From contig OY829329.1 in the NCBI GenBank assembly GCA_963691655.1, positions 56,371,408 to 56,435,407 of the forward strand: DNA of 64,000 bases. Reading direction: 5' to 3'. The translations under genes were made by a program, and so were the position numbers. Each line of letters begins with the position of its first letter. Position 1 is the stretch's first letter. The notes beneath the pieces were generated by a model that worked only from the letters and a program-made list of their open reading frames with translations, did not search any database and was not told the DNA's origin. Below are positions 50,034 to 62,700 of this stretch, piece after piece. The stretch comes from Toxonevra muliebris. Lineage: Eukaryota > Arthropoda > Insecta > Diptera > Pallopteridae.

Positions 50034-50740
50034 TTTGTATATGAAACAAATTTAATGAAAAAAAAATGGGCACAAAGTTATTTAAAACTGGGAACAAAAT
50101 TTTTGTTCAAATTGCATGTTCTAATAGAAAAAAATGTTTTTGGGTGAACGTAACTCCCTTTTTGCACTGGTTCCTTGTTTCGTTTAACACGATCTTGTTT
50201 AACAGGCATTTTCCAGGAACGTAACCCCCGTGTTGGGAGAGGTCTACCTATAATGGGCCTTATAAACCTGGATACGCTTTTATCCAAAGGTACTACTAAT
50301 ATAATCAACGCTGACAAAATTTATAAATGTCAAAATACGAACAGCTGCTAATTTGTCAATAATTCATTTTTTTCCTGCAAAAATATAAAAAGATCTCTAA
50401 CAAGAAAAAATTGAATAGAATTAAAATTAATACTATTTAAATGATTTTTTTAATTTAATCATAATAAATTCATTGAAGTGTCTTAATTTGTGTGTGGTAA
50501 GAATGCAACTTGGTTATTTAAGAAGATTGACGCAGTATTTGAGCTATAATAATTAAATTTCAATTTTTTTGGTGTTTAAGGTTGGCTGAGCTAATAAATG
50601 GGATTTAGATCATTTTAATAACTGAATAGCTCTTAAAGCATAATTAATAATGGCATTTTTATTGATGGAATAAGATTTCTTACACTGCAAGCTGATAAAC
50701 TAACGTTATAGATGAAAATGTATAAAGTGCGCAACAGAAA

Positions 50741-53700
50741 ATGGACACGCTTCCACTTTACAAATTGCATAAAATATGTCGAATTTGTTTGAAAACGGAT
50801 TTGCTAGTATCAATTTTTAGTCCGACGTTTTTAGTGCGTCCCATTGAAATGATTGAAAAATTGCATATTTTCAAGGTAGGTAATTCTATGGAAAATAATT
50901 TTTCCCATAACCATAATAGAGCAATTCAACTTGCAGACCGATGATAATCTTCCCACACTTTTATGCCAATCGTGTTTATATCGTCTCTTAGATGCATATA
51001 ATCTCCAACAATTAGCGGAAGCGTCTGAACGTCATTTGCGAGAGTATTTGGGCAATGAAAGTGCAGGTGCTATTGGCTCTGCCGCACTCAATCTAAACAC
51101 AATGTGAGATTAAATTGACTTAGTATCTTTTGTATTGCAAAACTGATAAATTCAATTTAATCTCAACAGAAATCAAGAGTCTTCCAGTTTTCCTTTAACT
51201 GCTAGTGCAACGCAGCAGGATACATCAAAGGATGGGACCATATCGTTTGATGTGTTGAATGATGTAGAAATCGATGTTAGTAGTTTAACTCGATCCGAGG
51301 CAGCCGATGATGATGATACGCTAAGTGAAGTTTTTGTAGGTGGTGCCGGAATTAGCTGTAGCTATGAAACACAAACTTTTGTTGAAATTCCTAATGAAAA
51401 AGTATGTAAATAAAAAGGTTATTAGAAAATATGTAAATAATAATAACTAATCATCATTTTAATTTTCTTATAGCCTTCTGTAATAAAAGGACCTCGTCGT
51501 AAACGAAGTGAAAAAATTTTAAAAACACCTGATAAGTGCCATGAATGTGGCAAGATATTTTCTTATACAGGATATTTAGAGGCACATAAGCGCACGCACA
51601 GCGGAAATAAGCCATTTCAGTGTCAGGTGAGGCAATAAATTATGCAATAGTTGACTGATATTTTTATTCAAATTCAAATGCATTCTTCAGTAATGGAAGA
51701 GGGAAATAGTTATTTCCACCCTCACGCAATGTAGTAGGTCTCGTGAAATACCCAGGTGGAGCGGTCTTATACTCTGCTCAAAACCATGAAAATGTTGCTC
51801 GATTTTGATTAGATATAAGCTTATAAACTTGATATCACTTCATCAATCACAGTTTGCTCATTTTAAATTTACCGAAGTTGCAATGCTAAAGTGGCTATGT
51901 TTTGACAATATGTGCTCAAATATCACATAAATAAGTGACTTCTATCTGTCTTATGGGGCAGTGTGTCATCTGTGCGTGGAAGATTGCGAGACGTCAACTC
52001 ACACTCTGTGCCAATGACCACTCCTGGCCCAGCACATAAAGGAAATATTGAATTGATCGTTACTACCGGCCGATGCAATCAGATCCTCTTCTACGTAAAG
52101 GGTTCGAGCCTTCATTAAAATTGCATAGCGTTTTGCTCAAACAAAAGTCATAGTAGCTTGCTTTCTCGCCGCTAATAAGTAATAATAAGTAACGAATTTC
52201 AAATATTTTCAATTAAGAAAGTTTAAGATGTTCGATACAAATTAAACAGAGACATCATTAGCACTGTATTTTCCAATGATTATAAAATCTGTTTTTCATT
52301 TGATAGTTTAATGCGATTAAAAATTATTTATATATTTTTTCGAACTATGATTTCTTTATTAAGTAGGTACAAATCATTTTTTTTTTCGTAATTAATACTT
52401 ACATACACGTTAACTTTTAAGCAAGGAATGAAACCGGGACCGAAACCGTAGCCGTTTAAAACCGTTTAATTTTTTGAAACCGAAAGCATTATTTTCATCT
52501 GAAAAAAAACTAAACTGATTCAAACACTGGAACCGGTTCAAATCGGTTCTGTATCGGCCTAAAATTATGGAATACTAAACAAATGTGATTAATATATTTA
52601 CGCCCAAAAAACCATAGAAATGAATATTAGCATTCGAAAGGAATTCGAAAATGAACCCGGTAACGAGTCTTCGCTAAAGCATTCGAAACGAGTTCGGAAG
52701 AAATGAGCAGGAAAAAAATTACAAAAATAAAAAGAGAAGTGAATGAGCTTATGCAATTTTATTTAACTGCAGGCAACTCGACAGGAGAAGAAAATATTAC
52801 TCCTTCCTGCTGTAAAAATTGTGAAGAAAATACTGCAATGTCTGGGAAATAAAATAACTTTTGGTATTCGAGACAAGTTCGTTAAAAAACAAACAAAAAA
52901 GTTTCATAAACGATTCGCTAATGATGCTCGTTTGCGAAGGAATTCTCGAGTTCGGAATGAATTCATAAACGAAATTAAAAACAAATTCGTTAATGATGAC
53001 CTGCAAATGACCATTAATTTTGTATATTTATTGATTCAGATATGCAATTTCAATGTTATAAAAACGTTGTTTGCAGGTCATAGACGATTACTAGTTATTT
53101 AGTAATTAATCTCATGTTTGATTGTCAAACATATTTTAATCATTTTCTTTGAAATCATAACCGGAAATCGTAACGAAACCCAAATGAATGTTGAAAAACG
53201 AAACCGAAACTGGGACCGAAAACTTGACAAAACCGAAAACGGAACGTTATATTAATTCGGTGTCATTCCTTGCTTTTAAGAACATACATATAAAATTCGT
53301 ATTCTATGGAATAAAACTACAACATTTTAAACTACAATGAAAACATTATTTGATTCTTATTTGGTATTTTTGTACATATATGTTAATTAAACCTGAATTC
53401 AAATTTTGTGTGATAATACATAAATAAAATTACACTATAAACGCACCACTACTACTAATCCTCCATTGTTTTAGACCTCTCACAGCATTTTGATTTTCGA
53501 AATACGAAACGTAAAATCACTGCAAAACAATATAAAATAGCTAACACAAGAAAATAACTACCATATACAACATATTGACCTCTTGCATCCAGACCATATC
53601 CCGTATCCGTAACAACAACCAATGTAAGAATAGTTTGCATTACCAATGCGATTAATGTATTAATACCAAAAATTAAACCAAAACTATCATCACTTAAATT

Positions 53701-56700
53701 CTCAGCAACTATTGCACTCGCTATTGTTATAACAAAAAAATAAAATATACCAAATAAAATGTACATTACATAAGCTACCCAAATTAAATTCGTTATAGCT
53801 GAGATAATAAGAAAAGAGCCCATTAATAGCGAACAAATTGTCAGTATCCACATATGCCATTTTTTGTGTCGATTACTATTCATTAGACCCGCACCCATGG
53901 CACCACATGCACCCAATAGAGTAACCGTAGCTTCGACAGCACCATTATAAAAACTCTCATGATTCGGATCGATTTCTTTCCATAGAAATTGTACATAGGA
54001 AATAACTTGCAATTGACCACAAGTTGCAAGTGCCCACCAACAGCTCCATTGTATCACTATGGGATTAGTATAGGCACTAACTGTATGCTGTATGAGTAGA
54101 TTACCGGCATTTCTCCATGAGAATGATGGTTCCACTGCTGTTGTAGTGACTACAGTCCAAGTCGGTGGCACAGTCCCTTCAGGTGCTGAAAGTAATCAAG
54201 TATTTAGGTTATTGTTATTTGTATTAAAAAATAAATAAAATTAATTACTCTAAATAAAGCAGAACAAATACATAGTTCATTGGTTCATTGTTGTAAATAT
54301 GTAAATATTTATACTTAGATAAAAACAATATCTTATATTCACCAACGGATCCAAACATTTCGTAATCATTTTATATACATATTGTTTTATTTTTTAACTT
54401 TATTAAAAATTTTTCTTTTTTTTAAAATAATGATTTTTAAAGCTCCTGCAGATGATCTCCAGGAAGTCCTCCAAAAAAGGTGTCTTGCGGTGAGCACAAT
54501 ATCTCTGGATCGGCTCATCCAAAATAAAAAAAAAAACAATAGGATTTAGTTGATGCAAAGTATTATCTAGTAATTGATTGATTATTCGACAATATCCATT
54601 TTTAACATAATGGCTGCTTTGTAAAACAAAATTTTTGGTTTTTGAGGAAAATTTTGGCCTTAAATTGTTTATACATAAATGATAAATATTTATCGGAAAA
54701 ATAAATCCTTCGATTAATTACTAAAAAATATATTTATAAAGCTTGTGTCAAAATTTGAGAAAAACACGTTCAAAGTTTTAAATGCTCTTTACACATAGTG
54801 AATTTGTCTTTACAAATTTGCTTGTAACTTCCAGAATATTTTTCGGATTGATATGAAATTTTCGGAGAATATATCGCCGCAAATTAAGGTGGCGATATAC
54901 ACTTATGGTTACATAATGAAGTCCGTAGTACAATATTTTATGCTGAGTTTGAAAAATATTTTGTATTAGTATTCTAAAAATTTTGTATAACATAATTTTG
55001 TCTTAAAAAATATTAAAATCAATTACAAAAAAAAAGCGTGTTTTGCGCGTAGTTGACAATTGTTTTTGAAGGACTAAGAGTGGAAGTGAACTCTTTCGCA
55101 ATCAGCTTGACATAGTAATTTAGTTCCGTAAAAACGAATAAAATTGATAATTACACATTTCAGTGTACATTAGTTGAACAATTGTTGATTTTGGCTGTGA
55201 TGGGAAAAATAAGAGTACTACCGAAGAGGGAGGTCATTTGGAAAACTTTCTAGAACCTTGGGAGTATTGTAAAGGTCGTGAAAGCGCTAGCTTTTTCACG
55301 TAGAAAATTGGTCAATGAGATAAGATACAAAAAATTCAAATCTTTTCACAATGTGTCACACAAAAAACCACTTAAAACGTCTCCAACTGAAGATAGGTAC
55401 TTGATTCGGCTGTGCAAAACAGATGCTTTCTTAATTTTTATCAAACCAAGATTAGGTTTTGAAAATATCAGCCAGAACTATACAAGCAAGCAATTAAACG
55501 AAAAAAAATATTGTTTGGACGAATAAGCAGACGTAAACCAAACGTTCCAAAAAAAAAAGCGCATCTAGTTTGCCAACCGATATCTCCACTACAACCAGTA
55601 TTGATGGAAAACGATTGTTTGAAGCGATAAATCCAAATTTAATGAGTTTGTGATCGATGGAAGGCCTTTTGTTAGGTATCCACCAAATACTGAGCTGGAC
55701 CTAAAATTTACTAAAAAAAAACAGTTAAATATGGGCCCTTGCGTAATGGGTTGGTAGTGTTTCACTTCATCTGGAGTTGTTTAAATCGATAGCAAAATCA
55801 TCTCCGAGAATATGGTGAAAATTTACCTTTGAGTTGAATCTTTCAGCATGACAAAGACCAAAGACAAACACACATATTGGGTCCTTTCGCATAATTCACT
55901 TGATGACCAGAAGTTACTACAACCCGATCTAAACAGCTTGGTACAATTGCGCAACATAAATTTAATGATCCTGAACATACCCAAATGTAAAGTTATGGTA
56001 TATGCAAGAAACGTTTCCCTTCCTACAGAATATACAATTTTGTAATACTGTCATTTGTCAGTCATTTGGATTCCTTCGTTGACTTGGAAGTTACTATGGA
56101 CCCTAAACTTCGTTTTCAGTTCCATATAAATACATGCGTAAATAAAGCAAAAGCAATGTTAGGTTTTGTTAAGCGCTGGTCAAAGGAATTCAACGATCCA
56201 TATGCCACAAAATCGCTTTAAACATCATTGGTCAGACCTATTATGGAATACGCATCAACTATCTGGTGTTCTCAATATAGGATTAATATAGACAAATTGG
56301 AATCAGTTCAAAAACAGTTGTCGATTTTTGCTTGGGATCCTTGCCATGAGACTTACCGTTTACTCTTCCACCTTACGAGCACAGATTAAAACTTTTGAAG
56401 AATTATGAGTAACGTGTGTTTTATTGCAAAATTGTTATCTGGCACTGTAAATTCTCCATCTTTGCTGAGGTACATTAACTTGAACATTCCGACTCGTATT
56501 ACTCGATACTATATTCCTATCAAGTTATCTATTTGCAAGACCAATTATTCAGACAATGAGCCGTTCCGAAGTATCCGCCGTGATTTTAACAACATCTATA
56601 ATGTTATTGATGTTTCTAATTCCATAAAACAAAATGTCGTAACTTTTTTAAATATATTGATATCATTATCAGCTAAATCTGTTGCTGAATTTCAGAAGGA

Positions 56701-59700
56701 CCACTTGCTCTTTTTTTATAAAAAAAAGTCTTAGCTAAATGAGAACAAAATGAATATTCGTGAATGGCCAGCCCAAAGTCCAGATTTAAACCATATGGAA
56801 AATTTATGGAGTGTTTTAAAAAGGTCCCTGGCAGCATAAAACTTCGAAATAAGTCTTCCTTATGGGCTATCATTCAGGAGAAATAAAATCAAATCTCTGC
56901 TGCCCAATGCTCTGGTACTAATCGAAACATTGCCGAAGAGATGTGCAGAAATCATCTGGCAAAAATGGTTTCCACAAAGTACCAACAGCACCAAAGATAA
57001 AATCTTAGTCAAAAATTAAAAATCATCAAAATTAAATTTTAATTTAAATATTTTGGTTTAGCCTATATGACGGCAAATTAGACATACGATAATTTGGACA
57101 ATTTTTACATATTTGACACTGTTTATTTCTTTCATAATTTTAAATATTGAACTGTTATTTATTCATTTTACCGTTGGTTTTGTTTCTTTTCAATAGAAGT
57201 TTTATAACTTCTTAAAATTGTTCTGCTTATAATTGTATGACTCAATTGTATGTCCACAAGTGTATACGTAGAGATAGATATATTTTTGAAATTTTCCGTA
57301 GACATTTTTAAATTCAACAATACTTTTTAAAGATGTACATATTTTAAAATATTTGATTAAAGAAGCTCCCAAATTTATTCCATATGTATTTCAAGTTTTT
57401 TTTTCAGTTTATTACTTCTTTACTTAAGGTTTTAGGAGAATCCAACTAGGAATGTTAAATACATTCTTATCAATGTTAAACATAGAGAACCGCTCTCGTA
57501 AGAAGATAACCAAATTCCTTTCAAGGATTAGCTGCATACAAGATTAACAAACTCTTACTTTCAGGAGCTTCGCAGTAGATAGCGAAAAGCTCGATCTCGG
57601 TTGTGTCATAAAAGATGTCAAAAATGCTAATCAGCAGTTGCTAGTAAGTTATACCGAAATTGAGACCAAATGGTGCCGAAAAAAATTCAGGTCAAAATTA
57701 GACCGCAAATCAAACCAAATGAAGCCCCGGCCAAAATTCCAACCAAATTCAGACTAAAAACCAAGAACCTAATATAAGTCTAAAAGTCAAATTATAAAGT
57801 CAGACCTAAAACTGGTTAAAAACTTTTATAAATTGACCCTGAACATTTATGCTGTGGAAAGCTAAGACTGCATAAAGCCCCCATTGTCCTCCTCCGAATT
57901 CGCCATTGTTGGCCATCTGGTATAATAGAAAATGGGGTCACCGGCGAGTTTTCGTAACAAGGTTCATGTATTGAAACAGCGTCCTCTAACAGTTCGATGA
58001 ACGATTTTCCAAGACCTTGAATAACAAATGTAGCAACCATAGCTTTCCCCAATGTACTCCTACTATTATGGCTAAGCCGAGCTTTTCGCATCCAATTCTG
58101 CTGTCCGAATTATATTTGATACACGATTGGAAGGGGCTTACGGTTTTGTGCCGAATTCGAACAGCGAAGTGAAAAGTTTTTCTTCGGTGATTTTTAATCT
58201 AGAATGTTTGTCATTGTCAGCCAAGAGGTGATTGACGCCTTGCAGAACAAATATTCTTTTCTATTTTTGAGTTTTCGACCGTACAGGTGATTCCCCCCTT
58301 AAATTACGATTTCTCTACAAACCCATCTGGTAACTCTGTAGATAAACTCACAGTTGGAATTGTAAAACCCCATATATTATTGTATTAATTGCATAAAAAC
58401 TTGTTTTTGTGCTAAGAAGAGATTAAGCAAAAATTCCAGTATAATCAAAATACTTGTATACGTATCTTCCCATTGAGTAGTTAATACGATATTTAATAGG
58501 AGGGTAGTTGAATGTTGAATGCAAAACAAATGAATTATCAAATAATAACCCATATATAAATTACTTGAAAATTTCTCACTCACTTGGTGGTTCAGTGATA
58601 GCTTTCGATTGATAGATACCAGCATCTTTTAATTCCGACGCGGCCTCTCTTTCTTCCGTAGTATAGAAATATAAACTTTTTTTCACCGATGGCAAAGCTA
58701 AAGCAATGAATAACGAAATAATTTGTGAGCCAAATGAAATATAATGTAAACCACGATAGTCCATTGTTTCGGTAGAGACTAAAACCTGCGCCAAAACACC
58801 ACCCAAAAATTTTCCACATAATATAGCTGAACGTGTATGCCCGGTAACAATTTGATAGCGTTCCTTGTCGACTTTGGCATAAATGTATGTGTAATAAGCA
58901 ACTTCACTGGCCATAAAAGTTCCATAAAACACTTGTCCAATTTGTAGTTCCAATATTGTCTTGGTCCATAGTAAAAAGGCAAAGAGAATGATGCCTGCAC
59001 AGGCAGAAAGTATAATAATCGGTTTGTAGCGTAGTATATCAGTAATGAGGAAAACAATAACCAATTGTGTTAGGACAGCATAAGTGCCGAACGGATAGAT
59101 TTCCTTGTTTACTTGTTCGGCAGTTAAATTACGCCAATCGCCCGTTAAATATTCAGTGACAAACGGTTCGGATGGTCGCATTTCGCGAAAGAATCCAAAT
59201 GTGCACAGCAGCAAGGATATGCGAAGCCATGTTTGCATTTTGTTTGAGATTTTCTGACGTTTTTTTTTAATTGAAATATTTTTTGTTTTTTTTTTTATGT
59301 AGAGGCTTTTGGTTTGTTTGTTTGAGGTGTTTGTAGACGGGAGTCGCGTCACATGTTATTCACACAATAAATAAATAAATTAATTGTTTTGTAACTTTAT
59401 CACAGTCATGATCACACTAAATGAAATTAATTGTTGGCACTAAAAAAAAGTCGTGTGCGCTTTATTAAAATCACATACTACAATGTGGTCGAATATTATG
59501 ATTTCGCGATAAATGATTAACTAACTCGTTCAGCTGATGAAATGGCAACAAGAACCGAAATACCACACATATGTGAACAACAAAATCTGATAAATTCACT
59601 ACAAAAAAAAAAAAGCACAGTGCGCATGTACACGCTCAGTGGCGTTTTGAGTTTGTTAGTAAACGTTTTGGCGGCCTTTAACAAACAAATCAAACTTTAA

Positions 59701-62700
59701 TAATAATAATAGTAATAAATTTAATAGAGTGTCATGCTGTTTAAGTTTTATTTTTTTTCGCAATCGATTAACAAGTCGAGAAAGCCACTTACTTAAACCA
59801 GAAATGAAAGGTTGGTATCATATAATATTCTGTTGGTGCCTTTCTTTTAATAGATAGAAATGCCCCTGTAAACATATGTGTACGTACGCCGTACTTTTAT
59901 ATCATGCATTGATTATTGTGTGTGTGAATTGTATGCGGGTCTCACAATTCAATAAGCTGTCAAATGTGTATTAATATTACATTTACTGTTGCTGTTGAGA
60001 CAAATGATTCTATGTATTATTTATCGTTAACCCATTAAGGACGGGACGGCCACAATTTCAAAGCTCATTTAATTGGCTCCGTTAACCATGAAAACGAATT
60101 TAAAAAAATTTGAACCATGTAATTTTTTATGCAAAATTTTATGAACTTTCAAAATCTGCAGTCAAAAAAAAAAAAAAAAAAATTGGAATTCAAAAAGTTA
60201 TGCTCACTTATTCCTCAAAAAACATGATTTTTGGATAAAAATTTTTTTTTCATAAATTTTTTTTTGAATGAAATCATCAATAAATACCTCTATTTGATGA
60301 AATTCCGGCGTCCATCCTCAACTTCAAAATGTGTCACTTAGTGTTTCAAAATTTAGCGTGTAAATATGCAAAATGGCGGCTTGAAGGAGAAAAGTCGCTT
60401 CAAAACTTTAAGGAATTTTTTCATAGAACGGGTGAAGTTTAGAAAAAAAATTATTGAACAAAAACTTCTTAACCCTGGAAGTAAATGCAATGGGTTAACC
60501 CATTGTTATCTTATATTTCATTGTTACTTTTGAAATCAAATAGTTAGATTGACAGAATTATGAATTTGTATTTGAAGTAGCTTTGTTGGTTTCGAATCTC
60601 TGAAAAAATCTAATAAATATCGATAAAATCGAACATTCAAATTTAGGACCTTATTTTAATAGTACATTACTCTTATCTAAAAACTTAAAAGAATGGAGAT
60701 TAGAAAAGAAGTTGGTGGGTTGATGTGAAAACAAAATATGTTAAGAATTTTATAAAGAACAACTTTATTTTTAACATCAAACCTCTAGATCTTTTAGTTT
60801 ATTAACAACAGCAGATTAACCCTTTTGGTCTCAGATCCTTTGCCTTAAGCTTTCAAAGTTACTTTTTGGTGGCTGAAACTCGAAACTAAATCAACAGCTG
60901 TGAATTTGGACTTTAAGAAAAAGTAATCTAAGAAATATTGTGGAGGATTTCTTCTCAATACTCTACAAACTGAGGACAGCACTCGCTGCTCTGGTAGCCT
61001 AAATATTATAAAACATTAGAGCTCTATAATGCCAGAGAAAACATGGGCCTGCTATACTAAACATGTGATTGGCACGTTTCAGGTAGAAACTACAGTCTAA
61101 GCCCCAGTCTTAGTTAATCTCGAATACTGGATTTAATATTTCAGAATTGATAAACTTTGGGTCTATAGGATTCAGTTGCTTTAGTAGGAAAAAAAATCTT
61201 TCTGTAATGGCTCCGATCAATGCCAAAGTTGCCTCTGCCCGGGTACCTCACGGTATGTTTAATGCCCACAGCCATTAAATTGGAGGTGCATTCTCGGATG
61301 GGCCAAGGGGTCGAAACGAAGTAGCGGCCCTGAGGGGTACCCAAAAATATGTGTATAACAAAAACAATGACAACGCAAACCACGAGAACGAGAAAAATGA
61401 CTAAAGTCTAAAAGGATGTTGCAAATACAACTGCAACAAAAGTGGAGATAGGGACTCCTTTCCAAAAAAAAAAGTTCGTTTATGTCATTAATCTAATCTT
61501 TTCAATAATTAACTTCCGATCCACAAGTAAGAGAAATGATGGAATGACAGTAGAAACATAAGTCGAAACCTGAAAGAAATGATGTCATAAAGCCCCACCG
61601 AAAAATAAAGGTGACAGTGAAAGCGGGGAACATTTTGTTTAATGATTTTCGAGCTGAAAAGAAACCAGGACAGGCCAGAAATCAACTTTTTCGCGTCTAA
61701 AAAATTGTTTTTTGATTCATGATCAACGATCAAAATGTATGAAATCGTAATGATTGGCAGGCAGCGATTAACAAAGCATTGCACTTTATTATAAGATCCG
61801 ACATTGAGTATAGCAATTTCTCTTAGGAAGATCTAATGTCCTGGGTTTCACGATTTTAAGTGCCTCTTTCTTTTTATTTGCTTAAAGTAATATAATTTAA
61901 ATCGGTGCTCGCAATATTTTACTTAGAAAACCATTCGAATAATAATTCATCAAAACCTAGCTCGAACCCTTCATTTTTTGCATAGCCTTTTACATTTATT
62001 ACTTTTTCAGTAGGAAAGGTTAATAAAATATGCAAAAAAGAATACAAACATTTGCCAAAGTAAATCTAATGTGACAAATCAACACACTTCCATTATACAA
62101 CAAAAAATATATTGTTGATTTTTTATCTTAATTTTACATCTGAATTTAAATTAGTTCTCAATGACGTAGTAAAACAAGTCACAAATGGGTGATGTCATCA
62201 TTGCTTCAAATAGTTATTTTAAGCAATAAAAAGATATTTAGAAATTTATAAAACATAAATATTTTTACAAACAGAAATTTCTTAATTTAATGTTAATTGC
62301 ATACATCAATAAACTTATTTTTATTCTTTGCTGCTGCCTCTCCCTCTACAGCTCTGTTCCCGCCGTTTTAGCCAATCTAGCAATCTACTATTACATCAAC
62401 GTACACACACTGGTGAACGCCGTTATCAATGTGAGATTTGTGCGAATTTCTTTACCACATCCAGCAATCTGAAAGAGCACCGATTAACGCATTTAGAGCG
62501 ACGTGATTTCCAATGTACACAATGTGAGCGAAGCTTTAAATCAATACGTGAACTGCGCCGACACACGCCAGTGCATAAAACAATCAAAGATTTTGTGTGC
62601 GATATGTGTGAAAAGGCATTCACGAAATCCAGCTACTTGGCCGCACATAAGGCAGGAATTCATCGTGGCATACGACGGCATAAATGTGAGGAATGTGCTA

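Noticed and set aside
59239..59352. Upstream ATG (59352) as the SLC19 start
   Set aside because: It adds a Lys-rich leader unlike the family, whose members begin shortly before the first membrane segment; 59238 is the better start, though this is not proven.
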